A stretch of 64,000 bases of DNA from Winogradskyella sp. Its GTDB lineage: Bacteria; Bacteroidota; Bacteroidia; Flavobacteriales; Flavobacteriaceae. Under the pieces are notes generated by a model. The model saw only the letters and a list, made by a program, of their open reading frames with translations. It made no database searches and was not told where the DNA came from. Position 1 is the stretch's first letter. Each line of letters opens with the position of its first letter. Position numbers and translations under genes: made by a program. Shown here in pieces: positions 44,017 to 53,017 of the stretch. Where the stretch lies: NCBI GenBank assembly GCA_002722255.1, contig PBLD01000001.1, positions 617,797 to 681,796 of the forward strand, read 5' to 3'.

Positions 44017-44394
44017 TAAAAATTCATTTAAAATTGGGATATCAGCCTCTGCCCAATCCAAATTTAATAACTCTTCTTTCCTTGCTAAAAGGAAAGAAGA
44101 GTGTTCTTTTAAAATTAAATCTCCGGTTAAGTAATTTGCTATAAAAGGAATTAACTTGATTTTAAAATCAGAATACTCATGTGTAACAGGAGTTAATCGT
44201 TTTAATATCTGAATTTCAATATTTAATTCCTCTTTGATTTCTCTTTTTATGCAATCAATTTCAGTTTCATTCGATTCTAACTTGCCACCTGCAAATTCCC
44301 ATTTTAAAGGAAGTTTCATGTTTTTACTTCTTTGAAAAGCATAAACTTTATCATCCCTTAAAATGATAGCGCAAGTGACAAGAATTGTTTTCAA
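44008..44394 (-). CDS. Nudix hydrolase, MutT-like
   Basis: The 128-residue Nudix enzyme has a full Nudix box at 37-59: Gly37, Glu43, REIKEE at 51-56, ending Leu-Asn-Ile where Gly is more usual at the second last place. KWEFAGGKLE and the size fit the MutT/NUDG type that sanitises oxidised nucleotides such as 8-oxo-dGTP, but the substrate may differ. Its 3' end overlaps the nuclease-helicase gene by 9 bases in convergent orientation. Whether it belongs to that cassette is unclear. Confidence 0.92.
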   Translation of the reverse strand: MKTILVTCAIILRDDKVYAFQRSKNMKLPLKWEFAGGKLESNETEIDCIKREIKEELNIEIQILKRLTPVTHEYSDFKIKLIPFIANYLTGDLILKEHSSFLLARKEELLNLDWAEADIPILNEFLSL

Positions 44395-44415
44395 ACTATT
44401 TTTTGTAAAAACCTT

Positions 44416-44637
44416 TTACCTCTTATAAATAGCTCCAGTAGCAAAATCAACAATAAGACCAGGTGCAAAAAGTAGAATATCCGCAATAAGCCATCCCACT
44501 CTAACATCGCGTTGTTGTTGTCCAGGAGCAGGTTTTGTTTTTTGACTCGATGAAATTGGTCCACCTAAAATAGTGGCACATCCTGTGGTGCTAAAAAGCA
44601 AGCTTAAACAAAGTAAGCCTATGCAAATACGTTTCAT
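44416..44637 (-). CDS. Small lipoprotein (YceK/YidQ-like)
   Basis: The 73-residue protein begins with a lipoprotein signal and lipobox TTGCATILGG (Cys at about 19), a pattern common in YceK/YidQ-type and prophage-type lipoproteins. A hydrophobic segment WLIADILLFAPGLIVDFATGAIY ends the protein and may insert in a membrane. It lies 21 bases upstream of the Nudix gene on the same strand and 19 bases after the aminopeptidase gene. The function is unknown. Confidence 0.8.
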   Translation of the reverse strand: MKRICIGLLCLSLLFSTTGCATILGGPISSSQKTKPAPGQQQRDVRVGWLIADILLFAPGLIVDFATGAIYKR

Positions 44638-44656
44638 ATATAATCAGTTTTGGTTA

Positions 44657-45949
44657 TTATGCGTTCATTAATTCTTCAATCTCGTCGGCTTCAATTGGGA
44701 TATTCGCCATTAAGTTAAAAGGTTCACCTTGTTCTTGTATCACTACGTCATCCTCTAAACGGATACCAAAACCTTCATCTGGAATATAAATACCAGGCTC
44801 TACAGTAAATACCATGTTGGCTTGCATTGGTTCGTGCAGCAAACCGTAATCGTGCGTATCTAAACCAATATGGTGACTTGTACCATGCATAAAGTACTTT
44901 TTGTATGCTGGCCAATCTGGATTTTCGTTTTGCACATCAGCTTTATCCAATAAACCAAGACCTAATAATTCTGAGGTCATTAATTTACCAACTTCCACAT
45001 GATATTGCTCCCAAAGTGTACCAGGTGCCAAAAGTTTAGTGGCTTCATCCTTAACACGATTAACAGCATTGTACACTGCTTTTTGTCGATCTGTAAACTT
45101 ACCAGAAACAGGTATGGTTCTACTCATATCACTAGAGTAATTGGCATACTCTGCACCAACATCTAGTAAAATTAAATCACCAGCTTTACACTGTTGGTTG
45201 TTTTCTATGTAGTGTAGCACGTTAGCGTTGTTGCCAGAGGCAATAATCGGAGTATAAGCAAATCCTTTAGAACGGTTGTTAAGGAACTCGTGCATAAACT
45301 CAGCTTCTAAGTTGTATTCCCAAACACCAGGCTTTGTAAATTCTAAAACTCTTCGGAAGGCTTTTTCGGTAATATTACAAGCCTTTTGCATCAAGTCGAT
45401 TTCTATAGGATCTTTAACCGAGCGTAAACGTTGTAAAATTGGATTGCTTTTCGCTACTGAGTGCGCAGGATACAGATTTTTTAACCATTTCGTGAAACGA
45501 TCTTCACGTGTTTCGGTCTCAACATTGGCTCTGTAATGTTCGTTAGTGTTAATGTAAACCGTGTCGCATTGCGTCATCAGTTCAAACATAATTTTTTCCA
45601 TATCTTGTAACCAATACACGGTTTTTACACCAGAGGTTTCAAAGGCTTTTTCTTTAGTGAGTTTTTCGCCTTCCCAAACGGCAATATGATCGTTAGTTTC
45701 TTTTAAGAATAAGATTTCACGATGTTTTTCTTTTGGGCAATCTGGGAAAATGACCAAAATACTTTCTTCCTGATCTACACCACTGAGGTAAAAAATATCG
45801 CGATGCTGAGCAAAAGGCAAGGTGCTGTCTGCACTCACAGGATAAATATCGTTAGAGTTAAAAACCGCTAAACTGTTTGGCTTCATTTGAGCAGCAAAGT
45901 TTTTACGGTTTTTTATGAATAGGTTACGGTCTATAGGATGGTATTTCAT
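44657..45949 (-). CDS. pepP: Xaa-Pro aminopeptidase (M24B, AMP family)
   Basis: The 430-residue metallopeptidase removes N-terminal residues next to proline. An AMP_N domain (about 1-135) precedes the pita-bread fold. Metal ligands are readable: Asp in LLDVGAEYANYSSDMSRT (two Asp), His in HGTSHHIGLDTHD, Glu in TVEPGIYI and Glu in IRLEDDVVI. It is cytoplasmic, without a signal peptide, and of normal length for PepP. A TACTTTTG element lies 27 bases upstream. Confidence 0.95.
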   Translation of the reverse strand: MKYHPIDRNLFIKNRKNFAAQMKPNSLAVFNSNDIYPVSADSTLPFAQHRDIFYLSGVDQEESILVIFPDCPKEKHREILFLKETNDHIAVWEGEKLTKEKAFETSGVKTVYWLQDMEKIMFELMTQCDTVYINTNEHYRANVETETREDRFTKWLKNLYPAHSVAKSNPILQRLRSVKDPIEIDLMQKACNITEKAFRRVLEFTKPGVWEYNLEAEFMHEFLNNRSKGFAYTPIIASGNNANVLHYIENNQQCKAGDLILLDVGAEYANYSSDMSRTIPVSGKFTDRQKAVYNAVNRVKDEATKLLAPGTLWEQYHVEVGKLMTSELLGLGLLDKADVQNENPDWPAYKKYFMHGTSHHIGLDTHDYGLLHEPMQANMVFTVEPGIYIPDEGFGIRLEDDVVIQEQGEPFNLMANIPIEADEIEELMNA

Positions 45950-45976
45950 TTGATAGTTATTTATTGTTTTAATCTA

Positions 45977-45984
45977 CAAAAGTA
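45977..45984 (-). promoter_or_regulatory. Putative -7 element of pepP (TACTTTTG)
   Basis: The minus strand reads TACTTTTG, a TAnnTTTG match 27 bases upstream of the pepP start. Confidence 0.45.
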
Positions 45985-45990
45985 AATCCT

Positions 45991-46037
45991 TGTCATTCTG
46001 AATTTATTTCAGAATCTGAAACAAGTTCAGATTGACA
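45991..46037. repeat. Short palindromic repeat, family B
   Basis: TGTCATTCTGAA and TTCAGATTGACA (one mismatch) form the ends of a 47-base inverted-repeat element with an inner GAATTTATTTC-type hairpin. It begins the 521-base gene-free stretch between pepP and the propeller gene (45950-46470), which is filled by three different palindromic repeats. Confidence 0.65.
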
Positions 46038-46069
46038 AAAACTGATTTAAAATTTGATAAGTCGTTTAA

Positions 46070-46200
46070 CGTCAGTTCGAGTGGTTTTCTTGGATTGCGA
46101 TTTCAGATAAATCCTAGAAAATTGTATCGAGAACAAGTGCAACATAAAAATTTCTATTCTCGATACAATTTTTCGTACCTCAAAATCACTCGAATTGACG
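46070..46200. repeat. Dispersed palindromic repeat, family A, copy 3
   Basis: The termini CGTCAGTTCGAGTGG and CACTCGAATTGACG are inverted, with an inner TTGTATCGAGAAC / TTCTCGATACAA hairpin. It matches 33801-33912 and 36837-36956 at ends and centre. Short open frames on both strands here are artefacts of the repeat. Confidence 0.8.
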
Positions 46201-46380
46201 AAATTTTTAAGAGCATACTTTAATGCTTTCGAACACCTCAACTTGACGATAAAGTTTCGTTTTTTCAAAAATAAACAAAGTAAAACGCAAGCCCAAGCCT
46301 ATTAAGATAATCTGTTAAACTTTATAATCAAATTTTGAAGATATACGGATTAATGGCTAAATTCAGCCAACTTTAATTAC

Positions 46381-46455
46381 TGTCACATTGAGCGCAGTCG
46401 AAATGCAATTGAATAATTTTTTTAAAATTAGTTCTCGACTGCGCTCGAACTGACA
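46381..46455. repeat. Palindromic repeat, family C (TGTCACATTGAGCGCAGTCGA)
   Basis: Left end TGTCACATTGAGCGCAGTCG and right end CGACTGCGCTCGAACTGACA form a long hairpin with a few mismatches. Repeats with this GAGCGCAGTCGA core are familiar in flavobacterial intergenic DNA. Its right end is 16 bases before the propeller gene start and so lies in that gene's promoter or leader. Confidence 0.72.
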
Positions 46456-46470
46456 ATAAAACTAACCAAC

Positions 46471-49362
46471 ATGTTTAAAACTAAATTCCTGTCGTTTGCA
46501 TTTGCTGCAAGTGCTTTAGTAGCCTTTGCACAACAACCAGCAACCTCTGCTGAAACCGTAAAAAATGCTTTAGTGCAAAAGCGCGAAATGGCAAAAACGT
46601 CCTTGGTAAAACAAGTGCCTTTTAAAAATATTGGACCAACCGTAATGAGTGGTCGTGTGGTAGATGTGGATGTTAATCCAGAAATGCCATCGGAATTTTA
46701 TGTTGGTTATGCGTCTGGTGGTGTGTGGCACACGACGAATAATGGAACTACATTCAGTCCAATTTTAGACAGTTCAGACACTCAGAATGTTGGTGATATT
46801 GCTGTACACTGGCCAACGAGAACGATATATGTTGGTACAGGCGAAAATAATGCGTCGCGTTCTTCATATGCTGGTATTGGCTTGTTAAAGTCTACTGATA
46901 ATGGAAAAACCTGGGAAAATTTAGGTTTGATGGATGCACATCATTTTGCGCCGATTTTAATCCATCCAGATAATCCAGATGTGGTAACCGTTGGTGCTAC
47001 AGGACATTTGTACTCACAAAACAAAGAACGCGGAATTTATAAAACTACTGATGGTGGTAAAACTTGGAAGCAGACACTTTTTGTAGATGATGAAAGTGGT
47101 ATTATCGATTTGCAACACAGTCCAAAAAATTATAACGTGATGTTTGCAACGTCGTGGACTAAAGATCGTAAAGCATGGAATTTCTCAGGAAACGGAAACA
47201 ATTCAGCCATTTATAAAAGTACAGATGCAGGTGAAACCTGGACCAAAGTGTCTACTGAAAAAAGTGGTTTTCCAACAGGTGAAGGTGTTGGTCGTATCGG
47301 AATAGCAGTCTTTAATGATGATGTGGTGTATGCTGTTCACGATAGTCAGTTTAGACGACCAGATGATAAAAAGAAGGATGATAAAGAAGGCTTAACCAAA
47401 GAAGATTTTAAGACCATGTCTAATGCTGATTTCTTGGCTTTAGACAACAAAAAATTGAATGTGTTTTTAAGAACGAATGGTTTTCAGGAAAAATACAGAC
47501 CAGAAAATGTGAAGCAAATGGTGCGTTCAGGCAATGTAAAACCTGAAGATTTAGCAAAATATCTTGAAGATGCTAACTCTATGTTGTTTGATACTCCTGT
47601 GGTTGGTGCTGAGGTATACAAAAGTACAGATGGTGGAAAAACCTGGAAGAAAACACACGACGATTATCTAGATGGTATTTACTACAGTTATGGCTATTAT
47701 TTTGGTCATATCCACGTGTCTCCAGTTAATGAAAATGATATTTACATTTATGGTGTGCCGATTGTAAAATCTAAAGATAGCGGAAAAACATGGACGTCTA
47801 TCAGTGCAGAAAATGTGCATGCCGATCATCATGCGCTTTGGATTAACCCAAAAAATCCAAATCATTTAATCGATGGTAATGATGGAGGTATCAATATTTC
47901 TTACGATGATGGCGAAAACTGGATAAAGAACAATTCGCCTTCAGTAGGACAATTTTATGCCATCAATGTGGACAACGAAAAACCATACAATGTGTATGGA
48001 GGCTTGCAAGATAATGGTGTTTGGGTTGGTGCACATAATGCGCGCGAAGATAAGGCTTGGCAGCAAGAAGGTCAGTATCCATGGAAATCCATAATGGGCG
48101 GTGATGGTATGCAAATTCAAATTGACAGCAGAAATTCTAATGTTGTATACACAGGCTATCAATTCGGAAATTATTACAGATTAAATCTTGAAACTGAAGA
48201 TCAGAAATACATTCAGCCAAAGCATACTTTAGGTGAAAATCCGTACCGTTTCAATTGGCAAACACCAATTTTATTGTCGCCTCACAACCAAGATATTTTG
48301 TATTTAGGTGGCAATAAGCTGATGCGTTCTATGAATCAAGGAAACGATTGGGAAGCCATTAGTGAGGATTTAACCAATGGAGGTAAAAAAGGAAATGTGG
48401 CTTATGGTACTTTGACAACCATTTCAGAAAGTCCATTTCAGTTTGGTTTACTTTACACTGGAAGTGATGACGGTTTGGTTTATGTTTCTAAAAATGCAGG
48501 AGGCAGTTGGACAAATATTTCAAATAATCTTCCTATCGAAAAAATATATACTACTTCTGATAAGGAGATGACTGTAAAAGGCATTGAATTATGGGTAAGT
48601 CGTGTCATTGCCTCTCAACATAAAGAGGAACGTGTTTATGTGACTTTGAATGGCTATCGTTGGGATGATTTTAAAGTCTATGCCTACATGAGTGATGATT
48701 ATGGACAAACTTGGAAAGACATCAGCGGAAATATACCAGCATCTCCAGTAAATGTGATAAAAGAAGATCCTAAAAACGAAAATATTTTGTATTTAGGAAC
48801 CGATAACGGAGCTTATGTGTCTTTTGATAAAGGTACATCTTGGAATGTGTTTTCAGAAGGCTTGCCAAACGTAGCGATTCATGATATTGTGGTGCAACCA
48901 GAAGCTGGTGATTTATTATTAGGAACGCATGGACGTAGCATTTATAAAGCCAACATTTCGGCTTTACAGAAGGTAAATTCAGAAATGGACGCAAAAGCCA
49001 TAACGTTTTTTGATATGGAGTCTGTACGTCATTCGGGTCGTTGGGGAAGTTCTTGGGGAAGATGGTATGATGCTTTTGAGCCTAAAACAACCATTCAGTT
49101 TTACAGCAATGCTCCAGGTACAAAAACCTTGAAAATTCTATCAGAAAATGGATCAGAATTAAAAAGTATGTCTGTTGATGTTGTTAAAGGATTAAACTAT
49201 GTAGATTATGATTTAACGTTAACAGAAAAAGGAAAAAAGGCGCTTAAAAAAGAAAATAAAAATATTGAGTTTAAAGAAACAGGTAATAAGAAAGATTACT
49301 TGCCAAAAGGAACTTACACTGTAAAAATTGGTGATAGCTCTACCAAGTTAGAGATAAAATAA
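46471..49362 (+). CDS. VPS10/sortilin-like Asp-box beta-propeller protein
   Basis: The 963-residue exported protein has a signal peptide (MFKTKFLSFAFAASALVAFAQ). At least nine Asp-box (SxDxGxTW) turns run from about 145 to 800, for example KSTDNGKTW, KTTDGGKTW, KSTDAGETW, KSKDSGKTW and SDDYGQTW, which make one or two large beta-propellers as in VPS10/sortilin and BNR glycosidase-like proteins. A charged insertion around 295-370 (DDKKKDDKEGLT) interrupts the propeller. The last 100 residues are a beta-sandwich-like domain. No canonical T9SS signal is recognised. Monocistronic; the ligand or enzymatic activity is unknown. Confidence 0.88.
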   Translation: MFKTKFLSFAFAASALVAFAQQPATSAETVKNALVQKREMAKTSLVKQVPFKNIGPTVMSGRVVDVDVNPEMPSEFYVGYASGGVWHTTNNGTTFSPILDSSDTQNVGDIAVHWPTRTIYVGTGENNASRSSYAGIGLLKSTDNGKTWENLGLMDAHHFAPILIHPDNPDVVTVGATGHLYSQNKERGIYKTTDGGKTWKQTLFVDDESGIIDLQHSPKNYNVMFATSWTKDRKAWNFSGNGNNSAIYKSTDAGETWTKVSTEKSGFPTGEGVGRIGIAVFNDDVVYAVHDSQFRRPDDKKKDDKEGLTKEDFKTMSNADFLALDNKKLNVFLRTNGFQEKYRPENVKQMVRSGNVKPEDLAKYLEDANSMLFDTPVVGAEVYKSTDGGKTWKKTHDDYLDGIYYSYGYYFGHIHVSPVNENDIYIYGVPIVKSKDSGKTWTSISAENVHADHHALWINPKNPNHLIDGNDGGINISYDDGENWIKNNSPSVGQFYAINVDNEKPYNVYGGLQDNGVWVGAHNAREDKAWQQEGQYPWKSIMGGDGMQIQIDSRNSNVVYTGYQFGNYYRLNLETEDQKYIQPKHTLGENPYRFNWQTPILLSPHNQDILYLGGNKLMRSMNQGNDWEAISEDLTNGGKKGNVAYGTLTTISESPFQFGLLYTGSDDGLVYVSKNAGGSWTNISNNLPIEKIYTTSDKEMTVKGIELWVSRVIASQHKEERVYVTLNGYRWDDFKVYAYMSDDYGQTWKDISGNIPASPVNVIKEDPKNENILYLGTDNGAYVSFDKGTSWNVFSEGLPNVAIHDIVVQPEAGDLLLGTHGRSIYKANISALQKVNSEMDAKAITFFDMESVRHSGRWGSSWGRWYDAFEPKTTIQFYSNAPGTKTLKILSENGSELKSMSVDVVKGLNYVDYDLTLTEKGKKALKKENKNIEFKETGNKKDYLPKGTYTVKIGDSSTKLEIK

Positions 49363-49400
49363 CGCCTCTAATTAAATTCATTCTAAATAATTAATTATAA

Positions 49401-49435
49401 TACAGCGCAGTTGGCTAAAAACCATTTGCGCTGTA
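49401..49435 (+). promoter_or_regulatory. 9-bp perfect inverted repeat over the sdh promoter
   Basis: TACAGCGCA (49401-49409) and TGCGCTGTA (49427-49435) are perfect inverted copies with a 17-base spacer, and inner TTGG/CCA can extend the hairpin. It lies 38 bases after the propeller gene stop and covers the sdhC promoter, so it may be an operator, or a terminator without a clean U-tract. Confidence 0.5.
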
Positions 49436-49441
49436 TCTTTG
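49411..49441 (+). promoter_or_regulatory. Promoter of the sdhCAB operon
   Basis: TTG (49411-49413), 20 bases, then TATCTTTG (49434-49441) fit the Bacteroidota -33/-7 consensus; the sdhC start is 28 bases downstream. Confidence 0.65.
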
Positions 49442-49469
49442 TAGGACTAACAAAAAGATTAGATCTACA

Positions 49470-50159
49470 ATGAGCGGAATTTTTAATTCTTCGATAGGAA
49501 GAAAGTTTGCCATGGCACTTTCGGCATTCTTCCTTATGATTTTCCTAGTAATGCACGTTTCCATCAATTTTACCTCTGTTTTTAGCGAGGAACTATTTAA
49601 TGAGTTGTCTCATTTTATGGGAACAAATCCATTAATACAAGGACTTATGCAGCCAATTTTAATCATTGGTGTTATTTTCCATTTTGTGATGGGATTCATA
49701 CTTGAAGCACAAAACAGAGCATCAAGAGGAAGTGTAAAATATGCAAAGAATGCAGCCTCAGCGAACTCAAGCTGGATGTCTAGAAACATGCTTTTAAGCG
49801 GGCTGGTAATTTTAGCCTTTTTAGGTATTCATTTTTATGATTTCTGGGTACATGAAATGACAGTGAAATATATTGAAGGTGATATGAGTGGTCTTATAGA
49901 TCCAAATGTTGCAGACTCTGGGTTCCGTTATTATGAAGAGTTAAGAGAAAAATTTGTAAGTCCAGTTAGAGTAGGAATTTACGTTGTTGCGTTTGTATTA
50001 TTAGCACTTCACTTATTGCATGGATTTAATTCTGCATTTCAATCAGTTGGAGCCAACAATAAATATACAAAAGGTCTTAAAGGATTTAGTAAAGTGTATT
50101 CTATAGGGATTCCTGCTTTATTCATTTTTATTGCAGTTTATCATCACTTTACACACTAA
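49470..50159 (+). CDS. sdhC: Succinate dehydrogenase cytochrome b subunit
   Basis: The 229-residue inner-membrane protein has five hydrophobic helices and several helix histidines (VMHVSINF, VIFHFVMGF, LGIHFYDFWVH, ALHLLHGFNSAFQ), which bind two haems b. This is the single-subunit b558 type of Bacteroidota complex II, which passes electrons to menaquinone. It is first in the operon and lies 12 bases before sdhA. Confidence 0.96.
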   Translation: MSGIFNSSIGRKFAMALSAFFLMIFLVMHVSINFTSVFSEELFNELSHFMGTNPLIQGLMQPILIIGVIFHFVMGFILEAQNRASRGSVKYAKNAASANSSWMSRNMLLSGLVILAFLGIHFYDFWVHEMTVKYIEGDMSGLIDPNVADSGFRYYEELREKFVSPVRVGIYVVAFVLLALHLLHGFNSAFQSVGANNKYTKGLKGFSKVYSIGIPALFIFIAVYHHFTH

Positions 50160-50171
50160 AAAATTAATGCT

Positions 50172-52172
50172 ATGTCAATATTAGATTCTAAAATACCAAA
50201 AGGTCCTTTAGCGGACAAATGGACAAAACATAAGAATGATATTAACCTTGTAAACCCGGCAAACAAACGTCTTATTGATGTTATCGTTGTTGGTACAGGT
50301 TTAGCTGGAGGTTCAGCAGCTGCAACTTTAGCAGAACTAGGCTATAATGTGAAAGCATTTTGTTTTCAAGATTCACCAAGACGTGCGCATTCTATTGCAG
50401 CTCAAGGTGGAATTAATGCAGCAAAAAATTATCAAGGAGATGGTGATTCTACATACAGATTATTCTATGATACTGTAAAAGGTGGAGATTACCGTTCTCG
50501 TGAAGCAAACGTATATCGTCTTGCTGAGGTTTCAGCAAATATTATAGACCAATGTGTGGCGCAAGGTGTACCTTTTGCTCGTGAGTATGGTGGACTATTA
50601 GACAACCGCTCTTTTGGTGGTGTATTAGTATCACGTACATTTTACGCAGCAGGTCAAACAGGTCAGCAGTTACTTTTAGGAGCATATTCTGCTTTAAACC
50701 GTCAGATTGGTCGTGGTAAGGTAAAAATGTACAACCGTCACGAAATGTTAGACGTGGTAATTGTAGATGGTAAGGCCAGAGGTATTATTGCACGTAACTT
50801 AGTTACAGGTGAAATAGAGCGTCATTCAGCACATGCTGTTGTCCTAGGTACAGGAGGTTACGGAAATGTATTCTTCTTATCTACTAATGCTATGGGAAGT
50901 AATGTTACTGCAGCCTGGAAAGCACACAAACGTGGAGCATTTTTCGCTAATCCATGTTATACGCAAATTCACCCAACATGTATTCCGGTTTCAGGAGATC
51001 ATCAGTCTAAACTAACGTTAATGTCTGAGTCTTTAAGAAATGATGGACGTATTTGGGTACCAAAACATAAAAAAGATGTTGAAGCTATTCGCGCTGGTAA
51101 ATTAAAACCTACAGATTTAGCTGAAGAAGATAGAGATTATTACTTAGAGCGTCGTTACCCAGCCTTTGGTAACTTAGTACCTCGTGATGTGGCATCGCGT
51201 GCTGCTAAGGAACGTTGCGATGCTGGTTATGGTGTAAATGCCACTGGTGAAGCTGTTTATTTAGATTTCGCTTCAGCATTTATGCGCTACGGTAAAGAGC
51301 AGGCGCACGTTAAAGGTTTAGACGAAAATGATGATGCTCTGGTTAAAAAACTTGGTCAAGAGGTTGTAAGAACTAAGTATGGAAACTTATTCCAGATGTA
51401 TGAGAAAATCGTAGATCAAAACCCATACGAAACACCAATGATGATTTATCCAGCAGTACACTATACTATGGGAGGTGTTTGGGTAGACTATAACTTAATG
51501 ACTACTGTTCCTGGACTGTATTGTATAGGTGAAGCTAACTTCTCAGATCATGGTGCTAACCGTCTTGGTGCTTCGGCATTAATGCAAGGTTTGGCTGATG
51601 GTTACTTTGTATTACCATACACCATTGGTGATTATTTAGCTGATGATATTAGAACAGGACCTATTTCTACAGACTCTAAAGAGTTTGAAGAAGCAGAGAA
51701 AAGTGTAAAAGATAACATTGCGCATTTAATTAATAATAATGGTAAGTACTCTGTAGATCATTTCCACAAAAAGCTTGGTAAAATTATGTGGAACAAGTGT
51801 GGTATGGCAAGAAATGAAGCAGATTTAAAGTCAGCTATTACCGAAATTGCCGAACTACGTGCAGAATTCTGGAAAGATGTAAAAGTACCAGGTTCTAACG
51901 ATGAGTTTAATGAAGAATTAGCAAAAGCATTAAGAGTTGCTGATTTCTTAGAGTTAGGAGAGTTATTTGCTAAGGATGCCTTATTAAGAGAAGAATCTGC
52001 AGGAGGGCACTTTAGAGAAGAGTATCAAACTGCTGAAGGTGAAGCAATGCGTAGAAAAGAATTCCAATATGTTTCTGCTTGGGAATATAAAGGAGAACCA
52101 AAAGATGCGGTATTGCATAAAGAAGATTTGGTTTACGAAAATATAGAAGTAAAAGAAAGAAGTTATAAATAA
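50172..52172 (+). CDS. sdhA: Succinate dehydrogenase/fumarate reductase flavoprotein subunit
   Basis: This 666-residue catalytic subunit of complex II oxidises succinate to fumarate with covalent FAD. It shows the FAD dinucleotide motif [20 protein letters not shown], the flavinylation His in [15 protein letters not shown], the active-site HPTCIP loop, and the substrate-binding HYTMGG. The length fits the Bacteroidota type (about 665). It lies between sdhC and sdhB with 12-base gaps. Confidence 0.98.
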   Translation: MSILDSKIPKGPLADKWTKHKNDINLVNPANKRLIDVIVVGTGLAGGSAAATLAELGYNVKAFCFQDSPRRAHSIAAQGGINAAKNYQGDGDSTYRLFYDTVKGGDYRSREANVYRLAEVSANIIDQCVAQGVPFAREYGGLLDNRSFGGVLVSRTFYAAGQTGQQLLLGAYSALNRQIGRGKVKMYNRHEMLDVVIVDGKARGIIARNLVTGEIERHSAHAVVLGTGGYGNVFFLSTNAMGSNVTAAWKAHKRGAFFANPCYTQIHPTCIPVSGDHQSKLTLMSESLRNDGRIWVPKHKKDVEAIRAGKLKPTDLAEEDRDYYLERRYPAFGNLVPRDVASRAAKERCDAGYGVNATGEAVYLDFASAFMRYGKEQAHVKGLDENDDALVKKLGQEVVRTKYGNLFQMYEKIVDQNPYETPMMIYPAVHYTMGGVWVDYNLMTTVPGLYCIGEANFSDHGANRLGASALMQGLADGYFVLPYTIGDYLADDIRTGPISTDSKEFEEAEKSVKDNIAHLINNNGKYSVDHFHKKLGKIMWNKCGMARNEADLKSAITEIAELRAEFWKDVKVPGSNDEFNEELAKALRVADFLELGELFAKDALLREESAGGHFREEYQTAEGEAMRRKEFQYVSAWEYKGEPKDAVLHKEDLVYENIEVKERSYK

Positions 52173-52184
52173 AAAAGGAAAGCT

Positions 52185-52931
52185 ATGAATTTAACGTTAA
52201 AAATTTGGCGTCAGAAGAACGCTAGCGATAAAGGAAAAATGGTAGACTATCCGATTAGTGATGTCTCTCCTGATATGTCTTTCCTTGAAATGTTAGATGT
52301 TTTAAACGAACAACTGATAAACAAGGGAGAAGAGCCTGTGGCTTTTGATCATGATTGTAGAGAAGGTATATGCGGAATGTGTTCTTTGTACATTAATGGT
52401 GAAGCTCATGGACCTGATAGAGGTATTACAACATGTCAGTTACATATGCGTATGTTTAAAGACGGTGATACTATTACTATAGAGCCATTTAGGGCAAAAG
52501 CATTTCCAGTAATTAAAGATTTAGTAGTAGATAGATCATCGTTTGATAGAATACAGCATGCAGGTGGTTTTATCTCTGTAAATACATCTGGTAATACGAT
52601 TGATGCAAATGCAATTCCTATTAATAAACACGATGCAGACAAATCGTTTGAAGCGGCCATGTGTATAGGTTGTGGTGCTTGTGTGGCAAGTTGTAAAAAC
52701 TCTTCAGCAATGTTATTTGTTGGTGCCAAAGTATCTCAGTTTGCTTTGTTACCACAAGGACAAGTTGAAGCTACGGATCGTGTACTAAACATGGTGAAGC
52801 AAATGGATGAAGAAGGATTTGGTAACTGTACTAATACAGGTGCTTGTGAGGTTGAGTGTCCAAAAGGCATATCTTTAGAAAATATTGCACGTATGAATCG
52901 TGAATATCTTGCAGCTAGCTTAAAAGGCTAA
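52185..52931 (+). CDS. sdhB: Succinate dehydrogenase iron-sulfur subunit
   Basis: This 248-residue electron-transfer subunit has three cluster sites: [2Fe-2S] in [15 protein letters not shown] and the later TTCQLH, [4Fe-4S] in [13 protein letters not shown], and [3Fe-4S] in [15 protein letters not shown]. It links SdhA to the haem subunit. It is the last gene of sdhCAB, with a terminator about 40 bases on. Confidence 0.98.
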   Translation: MNLTLKIWRQKNASDKGKMVDYPISDVSPDMSFLEMLDVLNEQLINKGEEPVAFDHDCREGICGMCSLYINGEAHGPDRGITTCQLHMRMFKDGDTITIEPFRAKAFPVIKDLVVDRSSFDRIQHAGGFISVNTSGNTIDANAIPINKHDADKSFEAAMCIGCGACVASCKNSSAMLFVGAKVSQFALLPQGQVEATDRVLNMVKQMDEEGFGNCTNTGACEVECPKGISLENIARMNREYLAASLKG

Positions 52932-52969
52932 ATAGTTTCTACAAAGTAGAGATTTACAAATAATACAAT

Positions 52970-53006
52970 AATCCCAAGGTAAAGCATTATCTTGGGATTT
53001 TATTTT
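52970..53006 (+). terminator. Terminator of sdhCAB
   Basis: The AATCCCAAG/CTTGGGATT stem (52970-52978, 52991-52999) has a 12-base loop and is followed by TTATTTTTT. Confidence 0.85.
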
Positions 53007-53017
53007 TTAATTAAATA

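Noticed and set aside
46032-46268. Open frames of 63 and 73 codons on both strands
   Set aside because: Both are made almost entirely of repeat A3; there is no start-proximal promoter and no family resemblance.
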